DNA from: Bacteroidales bacterium
Lineage (GTDB): Bacteria > Bacteroidota > Bacteroidia > Bacteroidales > GCA-2748055
Length of the DNA: 64,000 nucleotides
Reading direction: 5' to 3'
Assembly (NCBI GenBank): GCA_029210585.1
Contig: JARGFP010000020.1
Location: 21,768 to 85,767 of the forward strand
Shown here: positions 1 to 9,653 of the stretch, one piece after another
Position numbering within the stretch: position 1 is the first letter of the stretch
How the letters are laid out: the number at the start of each line of letters is the position of its first letter
The notes under the pieces: generated by a model
Seen by the model: the letters and a program-made list of their open reading frames with translations, nothing else
The model's database searches: none
What the model was told of the DNA's origin: nothing
Program-made: the position numbers and the translations under genes

Positions 1-397
1 ATTTCATTTGCCGGGGGCAGTGAATATTCCGCTCCCTGACCTGCTTTCCGATGAATGGAAGCCCTATCTGAACCAGGATGTGCGTCACAATATATTCTAT
101 TCCAACAGCACCGTCAAGGCGAATGAGGCATGGATGATCACCCTCCAGCTTGGATATAAAAACAACTACGTACTGCAGGGCGGATTGAATTACTGGGTGG
201 AGACCATCATGAACCCTGAAGCACCCGAAGCCACCAATCCGAACGAGGAGATCGCCAAATACAACTTCCGCAAAGGAGCCGGTATGAAACTGGGCGGTGC
301 AGCCACTGTAACAGAGGAGAGCAATGCACAGCCGCTTCCCTCACTTCCTAAAATTGCACCCCAGACCAATAAGAAAAGGGTACAGGGCGGTTGCTAA
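1..397 (+). CDS. Rhodanese-like domain protein, C-terminal part (5' end outside window)
   Basis: Frame open to the window start; 'LPGAVNIPL..', 'Y..S......A..L...GY..VYVLQGGLNYW' rhodanese-type motifs; no intact start inside the window. Confidence 0.6.
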   Translation, partial: FHLPGAVNIPLPDLLSDEWKPYLNQDVRHNIFYSNSTVKANEAWMITLQLGYKNNYVLQGGLNYWVETIMNPEAPEATNPNEEIAKYNFRKGAGMKLGGAATVTEESNAQPLPSLPKIAPQTNKKRVQGGC

Positions 398-642
398 GTC
401 TCTTTCTTCTTCGCAATTATTCTGATATATAGGTTTTTAAGCATTATTAAATACTTGACAATGATTGGCTGTCAGCGTAACTTACGTGGCAGGCAATTTT
501 GTTGTAGCAAATTTGTATGCACTTTAATACCCTCTCAACGGGATGCATGCACTAAAATATTCTATGGATTTGCTCTAAACCGGGTTTTAGTTGCATGTTG
601 CGTTTTCGATATCATTGTATATAATCCAAGCAGTTACCGCAA

Positions 643-2148
643 ATGAAAATTTTTTTATTGATCGGCTTTTTAGCTGTTGTTTTCAATTTCATTACCGGCG
701 GCCTTTAAGGGCAGGGTGATGAATGGGCACAATTCAGGGGAAAAAATGCCTCCGGGATAGCCGCTGATGATGCAAAACCCCCTGCTGTCATTGGAGAAGA
801 CACCAACCTGGTCTGGAGAATTGACCTCCTGGAGGGAAGTTCGTCTCCTGTAATCTGGAATGATCATATTTACCTTACTGCAAGTATTGAAGAAGCAGGA
901 GAACTTCAGATTCTATGCATCGACAGGTCCACCGGCAACCAGGTATGGCGCAGTTCCCTTTTTCCTCAAAAATTTGAAAATCCGCATCCTGTAGGTGATC
1001 TTGCTCCTGCGACCATTGCTGCGGATGCCAGCGGTATCTATGTATATTTCGCGTCGGACGGATTGCGGTGTCTCGATCATGACGGGAACCTGAAATGGGA
1101 ATTTCCTATTCCTGTTCCTGAAAGTGCAAATTATGGAAGCCCGAATTCACCCGTGATCATGGATGATAAAATAATTCTTAATCTGGATTACGGAGATGTA
1201 AATCGACGCAGCCTGCTGGCGCTGGATAAAGCGACCGGTACAACGGTTTGGAAAACCCTCACCCAGGAAGTTACGCCTTTTATCAATTATGGGTACCCCG
1301 GGTACAGTACACCTGTAAGGTACCACGACCAGGTGATCCTGCACCGCTGCGGAGGCATTGCGGCCTATCGTCTCTCCGATGGCTCCCCGGTGTGGTGGTT
1401 TCAAATAATGACCAACGGAATAGGCACACCCATCATCAACAACGATATCATCTATATCACCGCATGGATGGAACTCTCTGAAGCTGAAAGGAGGGGAGCT
1501 TTTTTCAGTTATGACACGTTTGAGAAAGTCCTGGCGGATATGGATAAAAACGGAAATGGATTAATGGAGTTGGATGAGATCCCGGAGGATATGATGGTAT
1601 TTTCACGACCCGGGGTTGATGATATTGAGGGGACGCAATTTAGTGTCCGGAAATTCTTCAGGAATGACAAGGACGGATCTGTGAATGAAGAAGAATGGAT
1701 TCAAAAATTCAATTACCTTAATGCTGTTGTAGATGATTTTGGAATGATGGCTATTCCGGCAGAAAAAAAAGGTGAGCTATCATCTGATGATATCCTTTGG
1801 ATGCAAATGGAGAAAAATCCTGAAGTCCCCAGTCCGGTTGCTTTTGGAGATTGTATTCTCATGGTCAGTGACGGAGGATGGGTAACGTGCATGGATGCTG
1901 AAACAGGCATCGTGCACCTTCAGGAAAGAATTGGTGCTCCGGGCGCATATATTGCATCCCCGGTAAGTGCCGATGGCAAAATCTACCTTGCATCCTACAG
2001 TGGAAAAATCACTGTTCTAAAAGAAGGAAAACAACCCGCTGTCATTTCAATGAATCCACTGGATGGAAAAATACTGGCTACACCTGCAATTTCAGGGAAT
2101 AACCTGTATGTGCGCACATCCAAGCATCTGTATGCATTTAAAAATTAA
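643..2148 (+). pseudogene. PQQ-binding-like beta-propeller (BamB/quinoprotein-like) protein with inserted EF-hand segment; frame interrupted by one in-frame TAA at 706-708
   Basis: ATG at 643 opens a signal peptide (MKIFLLIGFLAVVFNFITGGL), then TAA at 706, then the same frame stays open 709-2148 (GQGDEWAQFRGKNASGIA...). The ORF-track start at 1063 is a TTG inside the propeller. Confidence 0.65.
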
Positions 2149-2310
2149 ATGCGCGGATATTTAATGGATGGGAAAAGTTTACTTGATGAGCTTACAGGTA
2201 TCATTGTTTAATATGTGTACTTGGGCGGCACCTTTTGGACATTAAGTTCTATGCATGATTACCCGGTTCAGGGTTGTCATATTCGCACATAATGTGTAAT
2301 TTCATCCTTT

Positions 2311-3711
2311 ATGATAAGGAAAATAGTGCTGTGCGTCATGTTGATGGGCGGGCTGATCCCTGCACATACCCAGGGATACCAACTGCAGGTGCTGATCCAG
2401 GGAATGCCCGACGGAATGGTGTACCTGTCACAGTTCAATGCGAATTCCTACGAGGTCATCGATAGCATCGGTGCGCTCAATGGCTCTTTCTATTTTTACC
2501 TTGAACCGCTTCATCCGGCAGGGATGTACCGGATCGATCTTCAGAACCCGGATCAGCCCGGAAAGACGAATCACCAGGACGGACCCGGGTACATCGAATT
2601 CATCTGGGGGGAGGAATCTTTCGAGATCTATGCCGACTACCGGGATATTCCGGGTACGGTCAATTTCTCCAATTCAGAGGAAAACAGGGTCCTGGGACTG
2701 TTCAGGGAATTTGAAGAGGAATACGAACAGAAAATGAATGCCATGTACCCGCTGATCGACCGGTATCCTCCCGGAGACCGTTTCTACGACCAGGCTGTTG
2801 CTCATTTTCTGCAGCTCCAGGAGGAGCGTGACGAGTATATCGTATCCCTTACAGAAGAATACCCCGGTCTGTATGCCACACGAATCATAGATTCCTACCG
2901 TGCGGTCGCGCTGCAGCCCGGTCTCCAGGGCGCCGAACGGATCGCTTTCCTCAGGGAACATTACTTTGAACGTGCACCCATCGATGACCCGATGCTCCTG
3001 CATGCGCCGGTGTATACCGGCAAGATCATCGAGTACCTCAGGCTCTACCGCAGGCAGGACTATTCCTTCAGCGAACAGGAAGAGGCGTTTATTGTGGCGG
3101 TGGACATGATCATGGCGAATGTTTCGGGTGACCCCGACCTGCGCACGTTTGCCGTGGAATATATGCTTGAAGGATTTGAATCATTCGGGATGGAGAAGAT
3201 ACAGACCTATATCGTGGATACCTATGTGGACGAGACCTGTGCCACCGACGTGGTGGAACTGGCCGTCGAACGCGTGAAAGGCTATCGCAAGATGGCGGAA
3301 GGACAGACCGGAGCGGATATCCTGGTCCGCAATGTGGACAACCAGGTGTTGCGGCTCTCAGAAGTGGATGCCGACTACACCCTCCTGGTCTTCTGGGCCA
3401 CCTACTGCGAACATTGCAGGGAAATGATCCCGGAGATCCATGAATGGTACGGCACTGAAAGGCCACAGAATGTGGAGGTGTTTGCGGTTTCCATTGATAC
3501 CGTGAAGTCCGACTGGGTACAATATATCCGCGATGTGCAGCCTCCCTGGATCAATGGTCATGAACCAATGGGATGGGAAGGGCAGAGCGCCGAAGATTAC
3601 AATATCTACGCCACACCCACCATGTTCCTGCTCGACCGCAACCTTACTATTGTTGCCCGTCCGTTCAATATCCGCGAACTGCGACGCAGTATGAGAAAGC
3701 TTACCAGGTAG
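2311..3711 (+). CDS. TlpA/thioredoxin-fold family protein (signal peptide, C-terminal thioredoxin domain with CEHC)
   Basis: ORF; 'LLVFWATYCEHCREMIPEI' redox motif; N-terminal signal peptide and long N-terminal domain typical of Bacteroidota TlpA-like proteins. Confidence 0.8.
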   Translation: MIRKIVLCVMLMGGLIPAHTQGYQLQVLIQGMPDGMVYLSQFNANSYEVIDSIGALNGSFYFYLEPLHPAGMYRIDLQNPDQPGKTNHQDGPGYIEFIWGEESFEIYADYRDIPGTVNFSNSEENRVLGLFREFEEEYEQKMNAMYPLIDRYPPGDRFYDQAVAHFLQLQEERDEYIVSLTEEYPGLYATRIIDSYRAVALQPGLQGAERIAFLREHYFERAPIDDPMLLHAPVYTGKIIEYLRLYRRQDYSFSEQEEAFIVAVDMIMANVSGDPDLRTFAVEYMLEGFESFGMEKIQTYIVDTYVDETCATDVVELAVERVKGYRKMAEGQTGADILVRNVDNQVLRLSEVDADYTLLVFWATYCEHCREMIPEIHEWYGTERPQNVEVFAVSIDTVKSDWVQYIRDVQPPWINGHEPMGWEGQSAEDYNIYATPTMFLLDRNLTIVARPFNIRELRRSMRKLTR

Positions 3712-3783
3712 TCAGTATATCCTGAATATTTCCGGCATCCCCCTGTGCCGGCATCTGCCAGGTTTTCGTGCCGGCAGGACTTT

Positions 3784-5154
3784 CTATTTCCCCGTTTTCA
3801 GCCTCCCGAAATACGCTTTCGATGCCCTGATCACTTTCGGTGAAAGCAGGATCGCCGAGATCATGGTCGGGAAAGCCATCAGCGCATAGGCTCCGTCGAA
3901 CACTCCCACAATGGCGCCCAGCGTTGCTGTTGCGCCGATCGGTATGAGAATCACGTAAATCCAGTTGTAGATAAACGAGTATTTGGCGCCGAACACGAAT
4001 GAAAAACATTTTACGCCGTAATAGGGGAAGGAGAGCATGCTGGATAAGGCAAATACAGAAACACATACTGCCAGCAGGATCGCGCCGAAACCCGGCATGG
4101 CCGATTCAAATGCCTGCGCAGTGAGGGTGATCCCGTCGGCATCACTGTTTTGCCAGGTACCGGTGATGATCAGCGCCAGGGCCGTCATGGTACATACAAT
4201 GATCGTGTCGATAATGGGACCAAGCATGGCCACGAGGCCTTCCCTGACCGGTTCATTGGTTTTGGCTGCCCCATGTGCCATGGGTGCTGTCCCGATTCCT
4301 GCCTCATTGGAAAAGGCGGCCCTTCTCACCCCGGTAATGATCAGTGCCCCCAGGGCTCCCCCCATCACCGAATCGGCATGGAACGCATCGTGGAAGATCA
4401 ACTGAAATCCGGGGATGATCCGCGCTGTATTGGTGGCAAGAATGTAGATGACAGCCAGCACATAAAGCACAATCATAAACGGGACCATTCTTCCGGTTAC
4501 CCTGCCGATGCGTTTGATCCCTCCAAAAATAACCAGGGTAACGAGCGCAGCGATAATCAACCCGGTGATGAGATCGGAGTTGAGCCCTGCATGAAGTCCG
4601 GCCGGAACGAGGACCACATCCCTGATCACCTGTGTCAGCTGGTTGGCCTGGAACATGGATGAGACACCCACCATTCCCATAACAGAGAAAAAAACAGCAA
4701 GCGGGCGCCATCTTTTTCCCAGCCCTTCCACGATCACGTACATTGGTCCGCCCTGCAGTACCCCGTTGCTGTCCCTGCCCCGGTACATCACCGCCAACGT
4801 GCAGGTGAAATACTTGGTCGTTACCCCGAGGATCGCACTTACCCACATCCAGAAGATTGCTCCAGGTCCGCCATATGCGATGGCAATGGCCACCCCGCTG
4901 ACATTCCCCATGCCCACTGTGGCAGCCAGGGCGGTCGACAGGGCCTGGTAATGATTGATCTGGCCCGGCTCGTCGGGATTGTCGTATTTGCCGCGGAGGA
5001 TCCGGACAGCATGACCGATGTAGCGGAGGGGAAGCAGCCTGGAATAGAACATGAAGAAAATTCCGCCGCCCAGCAGCAGGATCAGCAGGGGAGTACCCCA
5101 GATGAAATCACTGAATCCCACGATCAATTTTTCTGTCAGGCTGATCTCTTCCAA
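3784..5154 (-). CDS. AGCS family sodium:alanine/glycine symporter
   Basis: ORF; 'QALSTALAATVGMGNVSGVAIAIAYGGPGAIFWMW', 'RAAFSNEAGIGTAPMAHGAA' family signatures. Confidence 0.9.
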   Translation of the reverse strand: MEEISLTEKLIVGFSDFIWGTPLLILLLGGGIFFMFYSRLLPLRYIGHAVRILRGKYDNPDEPGQINHYQALSTALAATVGMGNVSGVAIAIAYGGPGAIFWMWVSAILGVTTKYFTCTLAVMYRGRDSNGVLQGGPMYVIVEGLGKRWRPLAVFFSVMGMVGVSSMFQANQLTQVIRDVVLVPAGLHAGLNSDLITGLIIAALVTLVIFGGIKRIGRVTGRMVPFMIVLYVLAVIYILATNTARIIPGFQLIFHDAFHADSVMGGALGALIITGVRRAAFSNEAGIGTAPMAHGAAKTNEPVREGLVAMLGPIIDTIIVCTMTALALIITGTWQNSDADGITLTAQAFESAMPGFGAILLAVCVSVFALSSMLSFPYYGVKCFSFVFGAKYSFIYNWIYVILIPIGATATLGAIVGVFDGAYALMAFPTMISAILLSPKVIRASKAYFGRLKTGK

Positions 5155-5193
5155 ATTTGTTTCTGTTTAATATCGCACCCTGGTGAGGGACGG

Positions 5194-6981
5194 TCAATCC
5201 ATGATCCCCATCTGCTTCATCAGGAAGCTGGCATTCATGTTTTTCGCCAGTCCGGGACGCATCTTATAGTCAAATGTCAACGCCAGATCTTTGATATAGC
5301 TTTCAAAACAATAATTCACAATCTTCCCCTTGTGCTCCTCCTGCATTTCCCCCAGCGAAAGGTCGTGCGTGGCTATGAAGCAGAGCACTTCATGACCGAT
5401 CGATTTCCTGATCAGTCCCACGGATCCTTTCTGCTTATCGGTGGTGTTGGTGCCTTTCAGTACTTCATCGAGCAGGATCAGCATCCTGGTCCCTTGCTCC
5501 ATCATTTCAACAATCTGCTTCAGCCGCTTGATCTCTGCAAAGAAATAGGATTCATCGTCCTTCAGCGAATCGGCGGTCCGCATACTGCTGTAGAGCTGGT
5601 AATTGCCCGTTGAAAAATATGCTGCACACACCGGGCTTCCTGCGTATGCCAGGACCATGTTCACCCCTACAGCCCTGAGGAAAGTGGATTTCCCGGCCAT
5701 GTTGGCTCCTGTAATCAGGACCACCCGTTCGCCTGAAATCTCTATGGAATTATCCACCCTCCTGGAGGAAGGGATCATCGGGTGACCCAGAGCGGTCGCC
5801 TTCATGCCGGTCATGCCGTTGCTGATTTCCGGGTAGGTGAATGCATCATGGTTGTATGCAAAGTTTGAAAGACTGAAGTGCGCATCCATTTCACCGGTGA
5901 TGTCCAGCCAGTTCCCGAGGTCATCCGTGTGTACCTGGTTCCACTTTGCAAGGCGGTGCAGCATATAGAAGTCGAACAGGAAAAGCGCATTCAATGTAAA
6001 ACCCACCAGCAGATTCAACCGCTGATCGAACAGGTTCAGCAACCAGCTGAGCTGGTCGATGGCTTTCGACCCGGAGGCACATTGCTCCCGGGTATCTTTT
6101 AGCCTTGGATGGGAAAAGTCCTCTGCCGCAAGGAGTTCCAGCAACACGGCGTAGGTTTTGAGGAAGTTATGCTTTTTGGAAACCCGGGCCTGGAACTGGT
6201 TGGTCCTGGAGAGGAAGGGTGAAAGCAGGGTAAGGTTGATCAGGACCAGCGGGATCAGCAGCCTGAACAGACCGGGGACGAAGATTCCTGAAATGATGAT
6301 CGCCGACGAGATGGCCGTCATGACCCATGCAGCAATGCGGGTCCACCTGTATTTTTCGATAAAAACTTCTTTTCCCGACCACCGGATGATCTCCTCAAAG
6401 GCATTATTATCCTTATCCATAAGCCTGGCGTGCGCAGCAAAATGCTGCCGGAGGTTGATCATCCCGGAGAGTTCCCTGCTGACCTCCTGTCGCGCAGTAA
6501 TTTCTTTTTCATCCGTAACCGCTTCCCGGAGCCGTGCTGCCAGTCTTGCCGGGCCTGTATGTGTGGCCGTCCTGTTGATATACTGGAAAAGCGATCCCTC
6601 TCCGAAGAGGTCCAGGTCATAGGACCAGGGATGTCCGGAGTCTGTGAATTCGCGGCCATCCCTGAAGTCCGAAAGATCATTGTCCAGTCCCTTCAGTTCT
6701 TCGTTGTTGACTCCGATGAGTTCCAGTAATAATTTTTTCCTGTCGTTCTGGTTCTTATGATAACTTACCAGTGCGAAAAACAGTACCACCATCAATCCTG
6801 ATACTGCAAAAAGGATATTCATTCCATTTTTTATAGCGAGTACCAGGAAATACACAGCTGCGATGATCACCAGCAGGCGCAGGATACTGATTAATAGCAA
6901 TACCTTTTTTTGCCTGTCATGCAGCGCCTCAAAATCCGCACTTCTCTTCTTGTATATCGCTGCAAGTCCTTCCTTGTCCAT
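5194..6981 (-). CDS. Membrane-anchored MutS-family ATPase
   Basis: C-terminal Walker A 'GANMAGKSTFLRAVG' and 'LILLDEVLKGTNT' typical of MutS domain V; hydrophobic segments in N-terminal half; no mismatch-recognition domain recognised. Confidence 0.8.
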   Translation of the reverse strand: MDKEGLAAIYKKRSADFEALHDRQKKVLLLISILRLLVIIAAVYFLVLAIKNGMNILFAVSGLMVVLFFALVSYHKNQNDRKKLLLELIGVNNEELKGLDNDLSDFRDGREFTDSGHPWSYDLDLFGEGSLFQYINRTATHTGPARLAARLREAVTDEKEITARQEVSRELSGMINLRQHFAAHARLMDKDNNAFEEIIRWSGKEVFIEKYRWTRIAAWVMTAISSAIIISGIFVPGLFRLLIPLVLINLTLLSPFLSRTNQFQARVSKKHNFLKTYAVLLELLAAEDFSHPRLKDTREQCASGSKAIDQLSWLLNLFDQRLNLLVGFTLNALFLFDFYMLHRLAKWNQVHTDDLGNWLDITGEMDAHFSLSNFAYNHDAFTYPEISNGMTGMKATALGHPMIPSSRRVDNSIEISGERVVLITGANMAGKSTFLRAVGVNMVLAYAGSPVCAAYFSTGNYQLYSSMRTADSLKDDESYFFAEIKRLKQIVEMMEQGTRMLILLDEVLKGTNTTDKQKGSVGLIRKSIGHEVLCFIATHDLSLGEMQEEHKGKIVNYCFESYIKDLALTFDYKMRPGLAKNMNASFLMKQMGIMD

Positions 6982-7129
6982 TTTCCGGAGGTTTTGCCAA
7001 AGATATAAAAAACCGGGAGATATGTTCCCGCCTCCAGGGGCAACTGGTAATAGCCTGAAGCGTTGATCCGGACCACAGTAATGGGGTTGATATTGAGATC
7101 AGGCAGAGTTGCTGATCTTACTTCAAAAG

Positions 7130-7161
7130 TTGCGTGTAAGGATCCAGATTTTCTATCTTTG
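7130..7161 (+). promoter_or_regulatory. Bacteroidota-type promoter (TTG-N21-TATCTTTG)
   Basis: TTG at 7130-7132 and TATCTTTG at 7154-7161 match the known -33/-7 consensus (TTTG / TAnnTTTG). Confidence 0.55.
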
Positions 7162-7167
7162 ACACCC

Positions 7168-7917
7168 ATGGAATACCTTCGTGATCTCGATCTGCTGTCC
7201 CTGGTACTTGTACTTTTTTCGGCCTTTCTTGTGGGCGCCTCCAAGGCAGGTATCAAAGGGGTAGGGTTGCTCATCGTTCCGCTGATGGCAGGCGTCTTCG
7301 GGGCAAAGCCTTCCACCGGGATCGTGCTTCCGATGCTCATCATGGCGGATGTGATGGCGGTGATCTATTACCGGAAGAGCGTGAACTGGCGCTATATTTT
7401 CAAACTGATCCCCTGGGCGCTTGCCGGGGTGGTTGCCGGGGTCATCACAGGGGACCTGATCAATGAAAAGTATTTCAAATGGCTGCTGGGGGCAATCATC
7501 ATCGCCATGCTGGTGATGCTGATCAACAATGACAGGAAAAAATCGGATAAAATTCCGGATAACCGTTTGTTTGCAGCCCTGATGGGCACTTCAGGAGGAT
7601 TTGCCACCATGGTGGGGAATGCTGCAGGTCCGGTCTTTTCCATCTACCTCCTCTCCATGAAACTGCCCAAGCGCGAATTCATCGGCACCGGGGCGTGGTT
7701 CTTTTTCGTCATCAACCTCACCAAGGTCCCGTTCCATATATTTGTCTGGAAGACCATCGATCTCAATACCCTGCAGGCCGACCTGGTGTTGTTGCCACTC
7801 ATCGTTGTGGGCATGCTGGCGGGGATCCGGATGGTCAACTTTTTCCCTGAGAAGGCCTACCGCTATTTCGTGATCATCATGACCTTTATCGCGGCGGTGG
7901 TAATGCTGCTTTCCTGA
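7168..7917 (+). CDS. TauE/SafE family sulfite exporter-like permease
   Basis: ORF 7063-7917; likely start ATG 7168 (MEYLRDLDLLSLVLVLFSAFLVGASKAG); multi-TM TauE signature. Confidence 0.85.
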   Translation: MEYLRDLDLLSLVLVLFSAFLVGASKAGIKGVGLLIVPLMAGVFGAKPSTGIVLPMLIMADVMAVIYYRKSVNWRYIFKLIPWALAGVVAGVITGDLINEKYFKWLLGAIIIAMLVMLINNDRKKSDKIPDNRLFAALMGTSGGFATMVGNAAGPVFSIYLLSMKLPKREFIGTGAWFFFVINLTKVPFHIFVWKTIDLNTLQADLVLLPLIVVGMLAGIRMVNFFPEKAYRYFVIIMTFIAAVVMLLS

Positions 7918-7963
7918 ACACCGACTCCTGCTGTCATGCAGCCCCCCCCGACTGGTTTTCCTT

Positions 7964-9499
7964 TTATCGCCTCATCCGCGGCATGGCACCGCATTTCCTG
8001 TTGTCCGGGTCCAGCGAGAAGGGAAGCCGGACCCCGATGGAGGTCATCCACCCGGTACCGTTATAGGTTATTGTGCTGGCAGCAGGGGTTTCACTCAGCG
8101 AGGTGGTTACTTCGATTACTTCCAGGTCGCGGAGGCCATGACTGTAGGTAAGGTTCCAAGTGAGCAGCAACGGGAAGGGTGTGGGGATGTCATATTCAAC
8201 TCCCAGGGAGGCCCTTACAGAATACCCCAGCCGGGCGGGTCGCCCTGCAGTATAGGTTGCAGTGCCGTCTGAAGTGCCTGAAAGCGCCTGGTAGGTGAAT
8301 GCAGCATTCCCGGCGGCATACCCGGGGCCGGCAAAATGGGTAAGGACCGCTCCTCCAAGGGAAGGAACCAGGAAAAGCCTGTTTTTATGAAGATCATAAT
8401 AGTACCGGTACATCACGGGGATATCGATGAACATCGGGGCGCTGCTGATTTCACTAAAATCGGTTTCATGGTCGTACATGATGGAACTGAAGAGGGAGGA
8501 GCGCTGGTAATAGGCCCCGATATCGATTCCGGAAACCCTGTTGAACATGTACCCTACAAAGATCCCGGCATGGAGGTTGGCAAAGCGGAACATGCCTGTG
8601 CCCTCCATGGGACGGGCGCCAATGGCGGGATTGGAAGTTGAAAACGAGCGCCACAGCGCCGCCAGGTCACCACCGAAATAGATGTAGCGATTGCTCCTGG
8701 CCAGGCCTCCCCGTCCCACCGAATTCTCAACCCTTCGGTGCAGCCGGAGATCCCTGTTCTCCCACAGGTTGCTTACCGGGATGCCCAGGTTGATCGTGGC
8801 CTGCATCCTGCTGCCGTCATGGGCATAGGTGGCCTGTGAAGTGTTTCCTGCTGAAGTCGTGTAATCCACTGTAGTATACCTGGTTTCACGCAATCCGCTG
8901 AAATGTGAAAATTGTACCGCGACCTGCCAGTTGTTCGGGAACCTGTAGTCGGCGGAAATACCTGCTTCCACCATGTGCAGCACGTTATTGACCGGCATCT
9001 CATCTGTGGCGGAATATTGAATGGTTACCCCGTTGGCATTGGTGACCAGGGAAGAAGCTTCCCGGAGGAGCGGATCGCCGGTAAGGAACCCGAACTCATA
9101 CCCCAGCCTGGCGGTCAGGCTCACCGGGAAGTCGGGCAGTTGCAGCCGGTAGGCCATCCTTAAAGGCACCAGGAGGGTGCCGTGACTCTTTGCAACCGGC
9201 TGGTGCGGCCTTTCGTCGGTGAAATTCAGCCCGCCTGCATACTGATGGGCATACAGACCCGTGCCAATGCTCAGGTTGGGAAGTACCTCCTGCCAGAGGG
9301 AGACGCCCGCTATGGATCCATACAAAACAGAGGTGGAAAACAGTTCCCCGCCTCCCCGGACCCGGCTGATGTCCCATGCCGGTCCGGCCTCTGCCATGAG
9401 ATAGGTTTTCAGTTGTCCCTGCACATTGATCTGCATCAGGATTAAAGACAATAAAACAATACTTGCTCTTTTTATATACATCAGGCTGGTTTTTTTCAT
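7964..9499 (-). CDS. Outer-membrane beta-barrel family protein
   Basis: ORF with signal peptide and alternating beta-barrel pattern, two barrel-like halves. Confidence 0.55.
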   Translation of the reverse strand: MKKTSLMYIKRASIVLLSLILMQINVQGQLKTYLMAEAGPAWDISRVRGGGELFSTSVLYGSIAGVSLWQEVLPNLSIGTGLYAHQYAGGLNFTDERPHQPVAKSHGTLLVPLRMAYRLQLPDFPVSLTARLGYEFGFLTGDPLLREASSLVTNANGVTIQYSATDEMPVNNVLHMVEAGISADYRFPNNWQVAVQFSHFSGLRETRYTTVDYTTSAGNTSQATYAHDGSRMQATINLGIPVSNLWENRDLRLHRRVENSVGRGGLARSNRYIYFGGDLAALWRSFSTSNPAIGARPMEGTGMFRFANLHAGIFVGYMFNRVSGIDIGAYYQRSSLFSSIMYDHETDFSEISSAPMFIDIPVMYRYYYDLHKNRLFLVPSLGGAVLTHFAGPGYAAGNAAFTYQALSGTSDGTATYTAGRPARLGYSVRASLGVEYDIPTPFPLLLTWNLTYSHGLRDLEVIEVTTSLSETPAASTITYNGTGWMTSIGVRLPFSLDPDNRKCGAMPRMRR

Positions 9500-9653
9500 C
9501 TTCGTACATCCTAAAATTTGTGCAGGATCATCATTCGGGGATGATGTTCATCACTTTTTATGGTGAATGGGTGCATTAGAAAAATAACGTATAGAAATGA
9601 ACGGTTATTCTTATCGGGGATGAAGATAGTGAAAATATAATCCGTTGAAGAAA

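Noticed and set aside
455-646. Small ORF (63 aa) in the 5' intergenic region
   Set aside because: No recognisable features and no convincing translation signals.
706-708. Recoding or reassigned stop codon to explain the in-frame TAA
   Set aside because: Many well-supported genes in the window end in TAA, TGA and TAG, and TAA is not a known selenocysteine or pyrrolysine codon; a mutation or sequence error is simpler.
5194-6981. Membrane MutS-like protein as a novel defence or repair system
   Set aside because: Stand-alone MutS-type ATPases with TM segments are common in Bacteroidota, and flanking genes give no extra context.
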